From positions 186,001-250,000 of the forward strand of contig NZ_CADIKI010000005.1 in assembly GCF_902859935.1 (NCBI RefSeq): a stretch of 64,000 nucleotides of DNA, in the 5' to 3' direction. The notes under the pieces were generated by a model, which was not told the origin of the DNA, searched no databases, and worked only from the letters and a program-made list of their open reading frames with translations. Positions within the stretch are counted from its first letter, which is position 1. Each line of letters starts with the position of its first letter. The DNA is from Paraburkholderia fynbosensis (GTDB lineage: Bacteria > Pseudomonadota > Gammaproteobacteria > Burkholderiales > Burkholderiaceae). A program made the translations under genes and the position numbers. Positions 37,845-46,193 of this stretch are shown here, one piece after another.

Positions 37845-38036
37845 TCAACGCGGCGGCCTGAGTTCGACGGGTCGCTCGGCCCGATACCCGCCGCCGAGCG
37901 CCTTCGTCAGCGTAATTTCCTGGCTGAGCATCCGCCCGTTAAGCGTGAGTAATGCGACCCGCTCGGCAATCATCGGCCGGCGCGCGTCGAACGCCGAGAG
38001 CCGGCTCGTCAGACCTCGCTGGTAGTGCCTCGACGC
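37845..38036 (-). pseudogene. C-terminal scar of a NodT/OprM-type efflux outer-membrane protein
   Basis: The frame gives QRGLTSRLSAFDARRPMIAE, VALLTLNGRMLSQEITLTKALGGGY and a short proline-rich end. This is the C-terminal ~60 residues of RND efflux outer-membrane factors (NodT type), including the ALGGGY end. The remaining ~430 residues are gone; the mobA-like locus begins where they should be. Confidence 0.8.
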
Positions 38037-38087
38037 TGTCCCGCGTGAACGCAACCGATTCGATCCCGCGAACACATACCGCCAGGC

Positions 38088-38109
38088 TACCCTTAGTTTC
38101 CTAAGGGTA
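38088..38109. promoter_or_regulatory. Palindromic candidate MarR operator upstream of mobA-like gene
   Basis: TACCCTTAG at 38088-38096 and CTAAGGGTA at 38101-38109 form a perfect inverted repeat with a 4-base gap. It lies ~90 bp before the hydroxylase start, and no T run follows. A MarR regulator is encoded just after the hydroxylase. Confidence 0.55.
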
Positions 38110-38199
38110 AACCGCTATAACACACAAAACGATTGAAATAGTTGGCATACGGAGTATATTTCTTCCAACGCGATAAGCACCAACATGGAGGAAGACATC

Positions 38200-40095
38200 A
38201 TGCAATTTCATCTCAACGGTTTTCGTGTCGGCGACCCAGGGATCGAACCCGCCGCCGAGAATATGCACGGCCCCGAGATGCCCGACCAGGTCGACGTTCT
38301 GATCGCCGGTTCGGGACCCGCGGGGCTCGTCCTCGCCGCTCAGCTATCGAAATTCCCTGGCATCACGACCCGCATCGTCGAACGCCGGTCAGGACCGCTT
38401 TTGATGGGCCAGGCAGACGGCGTCGCGTGCCGGACCGTCGAGATGTTCAATGCGTTCGGCCTCGCCGAGCGCTTGCTGCGCGAAGCATACTGGGTCAACG
38501 AAACTGTCTTCTGGCGTCCTGACGCCGACGCGCAAGGCGCGATCCGGCGTACCGGACGTGTTCAGGATACCGAACCAGGCCTTTCCGAGTTTCCGCACGT
38601 CATCGTCAATCAGGCCCGCATCCAGGACTATCTGCTCGATGTGATGCGGCTGTCCCCGCGGCGGCTGGAGCCTGACTACGATCTCGAAGTCGTGGCCGTG
38701 GAACGCGATGATGTCGGCGAGTACCCGGTGCGGGTCACGTTGCGTCGCACTGATGCAACGCGGCTCGGCGAGGAGATATGCGTGCGCGCCCGCTATGTCG
38801 TGGGCTGCGACGGCGCGCGCAGTCGAGTGCGCGCCGCAATCGGACAAACGTTGCGCGGTGACGCGGCCAATCACGCATGGGGCGTGATGGACGCGCTTGC
38901 CGTCACCAACTTCCCCGACATCCGGCTGAAGGTGGCTATTCAGTCCGCCCGCGAAGGCAATCTGCTCATCATTCCGCGCGAAGGTGGCCATCTCGTGCGC
39001 TTCTATGTCGACCTCGGCGACGTAACGCCTGAAAACCGTGACGCGATCAAACAGATTACGGTTGACCGCATCATCGCGACCGCACAACGGATTCTGCATC
39101 CCTATACGCTCGACGTGAAAGAGGTCGCATGGTTCTCGGTGTACGAAGTGGGACAGCGCCTGACCGACCGTTTCGACGATTCCGTCAGCGCAGATGGAGT
39201 CGATCGTGACCCTCGCGTGTTCATCGCCGGGGACGCCTGCCATACGCATAGCGCCAAAGCGGGCCAGGGAATGAATGTTTCCATGCAGGACGGGTTCAAT
39301 CTCGGCTGGAAACTCGCTGCGGTTCTTCAGGGACGCAGCAGCCCCGCTCTGTTACGCACGTATTCCGGCGAGCGCCAACCCATCGCGAAGGAGTTGATCG
39401 AGTTCGACAAGGAGTGGTCAGCGATGATGGCGGCGCCACCCAAGGATCCAGCCCGGCCGGAAGCAGGCGGAGTCGATCCCGCTGAATTGCAGGCGTACTT
39501 CGTGCGCGCAGGCAGGTACACCGCGGGGGTCGCGACCCGCTACCGCCCCGGCATGCTCACGGGAGGGTCGACTTATCAGGCGCTCGCGAGCGGCTTTACG
39601 ATCGGTACCCGGTTCCACTCTTCACCGGTGGTTCGCATCGCCGACGCCAAGCCCGTCCATCTCGGACATGCCGCGCAGGCGGACGGCCGCTGGCGCCTGT
39701 ATGTTTTCGCCGATGCCGGTCAAAGAGCGTTCGATGCGTTGTGCGACCATCTCATGAACTCGCCCGATTCCATCTTGCGGCAAATTACGCCCACCGACAC
39801 CGACCCGGACAGCGTGCTTGATCTGCGTGCGGTGCTTCAGCAAGACCATCGGGAGGTGTGTCTGGAAGAGTTGCCTCGTCTGCTGCTGCCATGCAAGGGA
39901 CGCTACGGCCTTATCGACTACGAGAAAGCATTTACGAGCGACGCGGTGACTGATATCTTCGACGAGCGCGGCATCGACCGCGAGCGGGGCGCAGTGGTTG
40001 TGGTCCGCCCGGACCAGTACGTTGCTCACGTTCTACCGCTGAACGCCTACGCGGAGCTGAGCACCTTTCTGCAGCCCATTTTCCGAATCAATTAA
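38200..40095 (+). CDS. mobA: 3-hydroxybenzoate 4-monooxygenase-like flavoprotein (MobA type)
   Basis: 631 residues from the ATG at 38200, which has GGAGGA 9 bases upstream. It should use NADPH, FAD and O2 to hydroxylate 3-hydroxybenzoate (or a related phenol) to protocatechuate. The start MQFHLNGFR, the FAD motif VLIAGSGPAGLVLAAQ, GQADGVACRTVEMFNAF, the GD motif FIAGDACHTHSAKAGQGMN and the C-terminal thioredoxin-like domain (VVVVRPDQYVAHVLPL) follow Comamonas MobA closely from memory of that protein. The downstream MarR gene matches the mobA-mobR arrangement. No protocatechuate ring-cleavage genes are in the window. Confidence 0.87.
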   Translation: MQFHLNGFRVGDPGIEPAAENMHGPEMPDQVDVLIAGSGPAGLVLAAQLSKFPGITTRIVERRSGPLLMGQADGVACRTVEMFNAFGLAERLLREAYWVNETVFWRPDADAQGAIRRTGRVQDTEPGLSEFPHVIVNQARIQDYLLDVMRLSPRRLEPDYDLEVVAVERDDVGEYPVRVTLRRTDATRLGEEICVRARYVVGCDGARSRVRAAIGQTLRGDAANHAWGVMDALAVTNFPDIRLKVAIQSAREGNLLIIPREGGHLVRFYVDLGDVTPENRDAIKQITVDRIIATAQRILHPYTLDVKEVAWFSVYEVGQRLTDRFDDSVSADGVDRDPRVFIAGDACHTHSAKAGQGMNVSMQDGFNLGWKLAAVLQGRSSPALLRTYSGERQPIAKELIEFDKEWSAMMAAPPKDPARPEAGGVDPAELQAYFVRAGRYTAGVATRYRPGMLTGGSTYQALASGFTIGTRFHSSPVVRIADAKPVHLGHAAQADGRWRLYVFADAGQRAFDALCDHLMNSPDSILRQITPTDTDPDSVLDLRAVLQQDHREVCLEELPRLLLPCKGRYGLIDYEKAFTSDAVTDIFDERGIDRERGAVVVVRPDQYVAHVLPLNAYAELSTFLQPIFRIN

Positions 40096-40116
40096 CCTGC
40101 GCGGAACACTGCGAAA

Positions 40117-40557
40117 TTGCCAACAAAACCCGATGACCTCAAAGGGCTTGCCCGACACACAGGCAGCCTGGTACGCCGCGCTCAGCAGCGACACCTGGCG
40201 GTATGGCTTCGCGAGGTTTCGGCTGAGGTCACGAGCGTGCAATACGCGGCGCTCGTCGTCCTTCACGAGACGCCGGGCGTCAACCAGCGACAACTCGGCG
40301 ACGAGTTGGACGTGGACCGTTCCACGATTGCCGATCTGGTTGCACGCATGGTGCGAAACGGCCTGATCGAGCGGCAGGACGACCCCGCCGACAAGCGCAG
40401 CTATATCCTGTTCCTGACTTCAGCAGGGAAAAAGCAGCTCGCCATGTTGCGCCCTCGCGTCGACAATGTCGATCGTATCCTCACCGCCGCGCTTTCTCCG
40501 CTGGAAAGTGCTGAGTTGCGACGACTGCTCGCGGTTTTGCTGTCGGAGCGCGCGTAA
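40117..40557 (+). CDS. MarR-family regulator beside mobA (MobR-like)
   Basis: 146 residues with a TTG start at 40117, 21 bases after the hydroxylase stop. The winged helix includes VTSVQYAALVVLHETPGVNQ, LDVDRSTIADLVARMVRNGL and DPADKRSYILFLTSAGK. In Comamonas, MobR represses mobA and is released by 3-hydroxybenzoate. The same role is inferred here, with the palindrome at 38088-38109 as candidate site. Confidence 0.88.
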   Translation: MPTKPDDLKGLARHTGSLVRRAQQRHLAVWLREVSAEVTSVQYAALVVLHETPGVNQRQLGDELDVDRSTIADLVARMVRNGLIERQDDPADKRSYILFLTSAGKKQLAMLRPRVDNVDRILTAALSPLESAELRRLLAVLLSERA

Positions 40558-40816
40558 CATTCCCGCACGGCCGCTTCGTTGCCTTGCATGAAGCAGAGAA
40601 GGGCCGGTTCACGAATTTCACCCTCGAAACGATTTATCAGGCTCGCACCAATTTCACGCGCAATATTCAGCCAGTTTTCTCGGAAAGAATTAAATGTCCT
40701 ATATTGTGAGCTAATTCAAAATTCGGCTATTGGACATCGACCTTGGACCCATCAATAATCATGGACGTGCTATTTCCCAATCCATTTGCGACGTGCGTAC
40801 GGCCTGAAAAACAGCC

Positions 40817-41218
40817 ATGAAACCATTGCTTGCCGGCGGATGCCTTTGCGGTGCTGTCCATTACTCGGTAAAAGACGAGTTCATCTACGCGTTGAACTGC
40901 CACTGTTCAAACTGTCGGCGTGCGACCGGTTCAGCGTTCAAACCATTCGCGGGGATCGAGCGCGACAAGTTGTGTATCACCCAGGGCAAAGACAACCTGT
41001 TGATTTTCGGTGACGAACGAGCGTCGCACGATGTGCACTGCAAGACATGCGGCAGCCTGATGTTCTCAGTGGTTCGTCACGGAGAGTTCGTACACGTCAC
41101 TTTGGGAACGCTCACCGACACCCCCACCATTCGCCCCACTGCTCACATTTTTGTGGGTTCAAAGGCAGCGTGGCATGCCATCACCGATCAACTGCCACAG
41201 CACGAAGAATTCGACTGA
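40817..41218 (+). CDS. GFA-family (glutathione-dependent formaldehyde-activating) protein
   Basis: 133 residues. The zinc-binding cysteines of the family are present: GGCLCGAV, NCHCSNCRRATG, and CKTCGSLMFS. The protein has the mostly-beta Mss4-like fold. Few members have a tested function, and the Gfa reaction itself is now doubted, so only the family is named. It lies alone between the mob pair and IclR. Confidence 0.88.
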   Translation: MKPLLAGGCLCGAVHYSVKDEFIYALNCHCSNCRRATGSAFKPFAGIERDKLCITQGKDNLLIFGDERASHDVHCKTCGSLMFSVVRHGEFVHVTLGTLTDTPTIRPTAHIFVGSKAAWHAITDQLPQHEEFD

Positions 41219-41424
41219 ATGGTTAGACGCTGTCGCACCGGACTATCGGTTCAAATTCGCGACGTGATCGAACTCTTTGCGCCGGCCTGATGCGCGAAAT
41301 CATCCGCGCCACCGTCTCCTCGCATGGTCGAACGCAAGAGTCGTATTGGGTAACGAAGACACCTTCATTCCTCACCAAGGAATAAATTCCCGCGAATATT
41401 TTTAGCACTGCAATTGGACTACAA

Positions 41425-41452
41425 TCAAACGTATCGCAATACGATCGTTTGA
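41425..41452. promoter_or_regulatory. Candidate IclR operator, just upstream of the iclR-type gene
   Basis: TCAAACG at 41425-41431 and CGTTTGA at 41446-41452 flank ATCG/CGAT and GTAT/ATAC inner repeats. This nearly perfect palindrome ends 4 bases before the ATG. GCAATACGATCGTT within it recurs with one change upstream of the 48.8-kb operon. Confidence 0.6.
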
Positions 41453-41456
41453 ATCA

Positions 41457-42284
41457 ATGCCCAAGGCCTCTTCCGCAGCGGCGCCAGCGTCGCGTGACGC
41501 GTCTTCCGAACGCTCTTCCCTGTTCATCGGGTCTACCGAAAAGACATTCCGGGTGCTCCACGCGTTCGATGGTGCGAGTCGCCACATGACGCTTGCCGAC
41601 ATTGCCAAAGCATCGGCGCTCGACCGAAGCGCCACGCAGCGCATCGTCTATACGCTGGAAGCGCTCGGTTACCTGTTGCGTGTGCCGGAGACGCGCAATT
41701 ACCGGCTCACCACCAAGGTGCTTCAGTTCTCTTACAACTACATCCGCGCCAATGAACTGGTCGACAAGGCATCGCCCTATCTGCTGGACATTAGCCGCCA
41801 TCTAGGCGAGACGACGAATCTGCAGGAAATCGACGGGAACGAAATCGTGTTCGTCGCGCGCTTTCCTGGGCGCCATCTCTTCAACGTCGACATTGCATTA
41901 GGGGCGAGGCTGCCGGCTCTCTTCACCGCGTCCGGCACCGCCATTCTTTCGCGCCTGCCCGAGAAGCAACTGAAGGCCATCATCGCGCAAACACGGCTCG
42001 AGCGGATGACGCCGTATACGGAGATCGATCCGAAGAAACTGCTCGAACGGATACGGCAGGCATCGCGCCGGGGCTATGCCATCATCGAGAACGAAACGGT
42101 GTTGGGAGATATCTCCGTTGCCGCACCCATCACGGATCACGGCGGCGCCGCGGTTGCGGCGATCAACATCTCCGTGCCCACGACTCGCTGGACAGTGGAG
42201 CGCGTCGAGGCGGAATTGGCCAAACATGTTCAGGTGGCCGCGACCTCGATCTCGAAGTCGCGCCTGCCCGCCTCCCATCGCTAA
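41457..42284 (+). CDS. IclR-family transcriptional regulator
   Basis: 275 residues. An N-terminal winged helix (STEKTFRVLHAFDGASRHMTL, ALDRSATQRIVYTLEALGY) is followed by the IclR effector domain (LGETTNLQEIDGNEIVFVAR, TASGTAILSRLPEKQL, GYAIIENETVLGDISVAAPI). It converges on the left arm of the hydroxy-acid locus, ending 31 bp from its last gene. A palindrome at its own promoter suggests autoregulation. Confidence 0.93.
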   Translation: MPKASSAAAPASRDASSERSSLFIGSTEKTFRVLHAFDGASRHMTLADIAKASALDRSATQRIVYTLEALGYLLRVPETRNYRLTTKVLQFSYNYIRANELVDKASPYLLDISRHLGETTNLQEIDGNEIVFVARFPGRHLFNVDIALGARLPALFTASGTAILSRLPEKQLKAIIAQTRLERMTPYTEIDPKKLLERIRQASRRGYAIIENETVLGDISVAAPITDHGGAAVAAINISVPTTRWTVERVEAELAKHVQVAATSISKSRLPASHR

Positions 42285-42315
42285 CGCGCGACGCGTTAGG
42301 GCAAACCTCAGCGCG

Positions 42316-43224
42316 TCACTCGCGTCCCTCGAAAACAGCAAGCTGCTTCTTGAGCTCGGCGCGCAGGTTATTCGCCAGCGTCGCGTCGGCACGCACGAGC
42401 GGGGCAAGCACGTCGGGGGCATGCACGCCGATGAGATCCATCACCGACTTCATCGGACCGGGGTTCGTTTCGGCGAAGGCCAGGTTCATCAGCGGAATCA
42501 GCGTGCGATGCAAAGCAAGCGCTTCCTGGGTCTTTCCCGCGCTGGCGAGTTCGTAGATACGGCGCCACGCACTCGGCAATAGAGAAGCAGTCACGACGAT
42601 ACCGCCACGCGCGCCTGCCGCGATATGCAGCGGGAACAAGGTGTCCTCGCCGCTCAGGACCGCGAAACTCTCATCGACACCCGCCACTACGCGCAGGAAA
42701 TGCCACATGTCGGTGTTGCACGCCTTCATGCCGATGATACGTTCATGCTGCGAGAGTTCATGAATCACTTCCGGCGTGATCGCAATGCGCGTCCGGTACG
42801 GAATCTCGTACAGCAGGATCGGCACCGGCGATTCATCGGCATAGCGCATGAAGTAGTCGCGGATGCCGGCCTGCGTCGGGTTGGTGTAGTAGGGCGTCAG
42901 GACCAGCAAGCCATCGGCGCCGGCCGCGGCGAAGTCTTTCGCCGCCTTGATCGCATCGTGATACCCCGGGTCGAGCACGCCTGCGATGACGGGCACGCGG
43001 CCTGCCGCTTCGCGCGCCGTGACTTCGACCATGCGCACGCGCTGCTCGCGTGAGAGCGCGCCATACTCGCCCGTGCCGCCAAGCGGCAGAACTCCGTCGG
43101 TGCCCTGCGCGAGCAGATAGCCCAGCAGCGCGCGGGTGGCTTCGACGTTGATCGTGTCGTCCGGGTGCACCGGGGTGGGAATAGCCGGCAAGATGCCGTG
43201 CAAGGATTGAGACGTCAACGACAT
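42316..43224 (-). CDS. DapA-superfamily lyase (dihydrodipicolinate synthase-like aldolase/dehydratase)
   Basis: 302 residues, TIM barrel. The Schiff-base lysine is K167 in IIGMKACN, the catalytic tyrosine Y139 in LLYEIPYRT, and the pyruvate-binding loop GGTGE at 49-53. Members cleave or dehydrate 2-oxo acids. The housekeeping DapA motif YNVPSRT is changed to YEIPYRT, which points to a catabolic role. It is the last gene of the leftward operon (oxidase, binding protein, ATPase, permease, this gene). It could therefore act on the 2-oxo acid made by the oxidases. Confidence 0.88.
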   Translation of the reverse strand: MSLTSQSLHGILPAIPTPVHPDDTINVEATRALLGYLLAQGTDGVLPLGGTGEYGALSREQRVRMVEVTAREAAGRVPVIAGVLDPGYHDAIKAAKDFAAAGADGLLVLTPYYTNPTQAGIRDYFMRYADESPVPILLYEIPYRTRIAITPEVIHELSQHERIIGMKACNTDMWHFLRVVAGVDESFAVLSGEDTLFPLHIAAGARGGIVVTASLLPSAWRRIYELASAGKTQEALALHRTLIPLMNLAFAETNPGPMKSVMDLIGVHAPDVLAPLVRADATLANNLRAELKKQLAVFEGRE

Positions 43225-43249
43225 ACGGATTTCTCTTTGTTTGAAAGGC

Positions 43250-45055
43250 TCAGGAGGCCGTTCCCCGGCGCCGCAGGCGATCGGCGACCGAGATCAGGAT
43301 CGAAATGAAGACGAACAGGCAGGTGGATACCGCCGCGATAACCGGCGAAATCTGCATCGTGGTTTCGTCCCAGAACTGCTTGGGCAGCGTGGTGCTGAGA
43401 CCGCCCGACGAGAACAGTGCAATCGTCAGTTCATCGAACGAAGTCGCGAACGCGAACAGGAACGAAGACAGCATCCCAGCGCTGAGAATCGGGAACGTGA
43501 CGCGCCGCAGGGTCGTGAACGGCCCGGCGCCCATGCTTTGCGCGGCCAGATCCAGACGCGTGTCGTAATTGCGCAGCACCGCCATCATGGTGATCACCAC
43601 ATACGGCACGGCCACCACGGTATGCGCCAGCACCAGCCCGAGCGACGAGCCCACCAGTCCGATCTTCGCGAAGAAGTAGAAGACGCCCACCGCGAGAATC
43701 ATGCGCGGGACCACGATCGGCGCGAGCACGAACGCGAGCATCGTCGCGTTCCAGCGCAATCCGCCGCGCACCAGAAGAAACGCGACCGGCGTGCCGACAG
43801 CCATCGACAGCACGCCCGTGCCGACGGCAACGACGAGCGAGCGCGTCGCGGCCTGCATCCACAGCGGCGAGTCGATCACCTGCTGATACCACTGCAGCGA
43901 TACACCATGCGGCGGCCATGCGAGGCCCGAAGCGGAATCGAACGACAGCGGAATCATCAGGAACGCCGGCGCACTCAGGAACACGATGATCAGCAGCACG
44001 ACGGTGCGCAAGGTGCGGCTCGCGCCGTCGCCCGCACGCTTGCGGCGTTTCGGCAGCAGGCCGATGAGCGCATCGCTGGCGTTGCCGAGCACCGTGAGCA
44101 GCGCGTCGCCGAGCTTGCGGCTCAGCCCGCCGCCGCGTTTCGGAGCGCGCCCCGCGCTGCTGCCGCCCGTCATCGTCGAGAGGCCGACCATGCGGTCGTA
44201 CACGACGAAGACCACCAGCACCACCGCCAGCAGCAGCACCGAGATCGCGCCCGCAAAACCCCAGTTCAGCGCCTGCAGCACCTGATCGATGATGAGCTGC
44301 GTGATCATCGTTTCGTGGCGGCCGCCGAGCAGCGTCGGCGTGATGAAGAAGCCGATCGCGGTCACGAACACCATCAGCGCCGAAGCGAATACGCCCGGCA
44401 GCGAGAGCGGGAAATACACCTTCCAGAATGCGGTGCCCGGTCGCGCGCCGAGTGTCGACGCGGCGCTCGGCAGGCGGCGATCGATGTTCTCCATCACCGA
44501 GAGCATCGTCATGATCGCGATCGGCATGAGCGCGTGCGTCATGCCTACGATCACCGCCGGCAGGTTGTAGAGCAGCCCGAGCGGCGAGTCGGCGAGGCCC
44601 AGATGGCTGAGCGCCCAATTGATCACGCCGTTGCGGCCGAGCAGCACGACCCAGGCGAAGGTGCGCACCAGAAAGCTGGTCCAGAACGACAGCAATACCC
44701 AATACAGCAGCCGGTTCTTGCGCTCGCGTGTGAGCGTGGAAATCAGGTACGCAACCGGATAGCCGATCAGCACGGAGAAGAATGTCGTGAGCAGCGACAC
44801 CTTGAGCGTCACCCACAACACATCCAGATAGACCGACGAAGCGAACAGTCGCTTGTATTCGGCGAGCGTGAAGCCGCTCTGATTGTGAATGCTCAGCAGG
44901 AGCAGTTGCCCAACCGGATAGATCAGGAACACCGCGAGCAGCACGACGACCGGCGCGGCCATCGCGGCGACGCGCAGCCTCTCGCGCGAGCGCCGGCTGC
45001 GCGCGGGTCGTGCCGGCCTGGCCTCGGTCTGCGCGGCAAGGGCGGAATGGTTCAT
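43250..45055 (-). CDS. ABC transporter permease, two permease domains fused
   Basis: 601 residues from the ATG at 45055, four bases after the ATPase stop. It has two BPD-type permease halves. The first (~35-310) has the EAA loop ASTLGARPGTAFWKVYFPLS. A charged linker (KRGGGLSRKLGD ... KRRKRAGDG) is followed by a second half with AAQSMGAGPFTTLRRVTFPI. It equals PotB plus PotC of the polyamine/ferric-type importers in one chain. It sits in the inner membrane with the ATPase and the binding proteins encoded on either side. Confidence 0.92.
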   Translation of the reverse strand: MNHSALAAQTEARPARPARSRRSRERLRVAAMAAPVVVLLAVFLIYPVGQLLLLSIHNQSGFTLAEYKRLFASSVYLDVLWVTLKVSLLTTFFSVLIGYPVAYLISTLTRERKNRLLYWVLLSFWTSFLVRTFAWVVLLGRNGVINWALSHLGLADSPLGLLYNLPAVIVGMTHALMPIAIMTMLSVMENIDRRLPSAASTLGARPGTAFWKVYFPLSLPGVFASALMVFVTAIGFFITPTLLGGRHETMITQLIIDQVLQALNWGFAGAISVLLLAVVLVVFVVYDRMVGLSTMTGGSSAGRAPKRGGGLSRKLGDALLTVLGNASDALIGLLPKRRKRAGDGASRTLRTVVLLIIVFLSAPAFLMIPLSFDSASGLAWPPHGVSLQWYQQVIDSPLWMQAATRSLVVAVGTGVLSMAVGTPVAFLLVRGGLRWNATMLAFVLAPIVVPRMILAVGVFYFFAKIGLVGSSLGLVLAHTVVAVPYVVITMMAVLRNYDTRLDLAAQSMGAGPFTTLRRVTFPILSAGMLSSFLFAFATSFDELTIALFSSGGLSTTLPKQFWDETTMQISPVIAAVSTCLFVFISILISVADRLRRRGTAS

Positions 45056-45059
45056 GTGC

Positions 45060-46160
45060 TCACCCCGCAATCGCAACGGCGTCGGCGGGCGACCACGACA
45101 GCGTGAGCGTCTGACCGATCTCGTACTGCGCGCCGAGGCGCTGGGTCGGGAACGAGGCGATCAGCGCCGACGCATCCGCATCATGCTGCCGACGCTGCAT
45201 GTAGAGCCGGGTCATGCCGCCGGTAACCATGATGTCGGTCAGCTCCGCCGACATCGATTCGACCCCCGCGCCCGAACCGTCATGGGCATTCACGCGCAGA
45301 TTCTGCGGGCGCAGCATGAGTTTGATGTCCTTGCCCGACTGCACCTGTGGGTCGTAGACCATTGCCGCGCCCTTGTCCATGCCTTGCATCGCGACGCGCA
45401 CCTGGTCGCCCTGGCGCTGCGTGACGCGCGCATCGAGCAGATTCGATTCGCCGAGGAAGTCCGCGACGAATACGCTTTTCGGCCGGAAATACAGCTCCGC
45501 TGGCGTGCCGAGCTGTGCAATCGAACCCGCGTTCATCAGGCAGATACGATCCGACATGGTCATCGCCTCTTCCTGATCGTGCGTCACGTAGATGATCGTC
45601 GTGCCCAGCTCGCGGTGAATGCGCTTGATCTCCAGCTGCATGTGGTCGCGCAGCTTCTTGTCGAGCGCGCCCAGCGGTTCGTCCATCAGAATGATCGACG
45701 GCCGATAGACCATGCAGCGCGCGAGCGCGATGCGCTGCTGCTGCCCACCCGAGAGCTCGCGCGCATAGCGGCTCGCCACATGCGGCAGGTGCACCATCTC
45801 CAATGCTTCGGCCACGCGTTTCTTCACGCTCGCCGCATCGACCTTGCGCATCTGCAGCGGGAACGCGATATTGTCGGCCACCGTCATGTGCGGAAACAGC
45901 GCGTAGTTCTGGAACACCATGCCGATGTCGCGGTCATACGGCGCGCCGTCGGTGACGTCGACCCCATTGATGCGGATCGAACCGCTGTCGGCCTGCGCCA
46001 GCCCTGCGATCAGACTGAGCAGCGTAGTCTTGCCCGAGCCGCTCGGCCCGAGCAGCGTGAGGAACTCGCCTTGCTTGACGTCGAGGTCGGTCGGAGCCAG
46101 TGCGACGAAATCGCCATAGCGCTTGCCGAGGCCGGAGATCTGGAGATTGATGCTAGCCAT
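45060..46160 (-). CDS. ABC transporter ATP-binding protein (PotA/FbpC type)
   Basis: 366 residues from the ATG at 46160, with AAGGAAG 9 bases upstream. It has Walker A GPSGSGKTT, Q-loop MVFQNYALFPHMTV, signature LSGGQQQRIALAR, Walker B IILMDEPLGALD and the switch VTHDQEEAM. A TOBE-type C-terminal domain (VRVAMQGMDKGAAM, MLRPQNLRV) follows. It powers the fused permease. The ATG of the permease follows its stop by four bases. Confidence 0.95.
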   Translation of the reverse strand: MASINLQISGLGKRYGDFVALAPTDLDVKQGEFLTLLGPSGSGKTTLLSLIAGLAQADSGSIRINGVDVTDGAPYDRDIGMVFQNYALFPHMTVADNIAFPLQMRKVDAASVKKRVAEALEMVHLPHVASRYARELSGGQQQRIALARCMVYRPSIILMDEPLGALDKKLRDHMQLEIKRIHRELGTTIIYVTHDQEEAMTMSDRICLMNAGSIAQLGTPAELYFRPKSVFVADFLGESNLLDARVTQRQGDQVRVAMQGMDKGAAMVYDPQVQSGKDIKLMLRPQNLRVNAHDGSGAGVESMSAELTDIMVTGGMTRLYMQRRQHDADASALIASFPTQRLGAQYEIGQTLTLSWSPADAVAIAG

Positions 46161-46193
46161 ACGGATCACTTCCTTGATGAACGATGCCGACCG

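Noticed and set aside
41425..41452. Rho-independent terminator of the GFA gene
   Set aside because: The palindrome has no T run on the plus strand and abuts the IclR start, so an operator is more likely.
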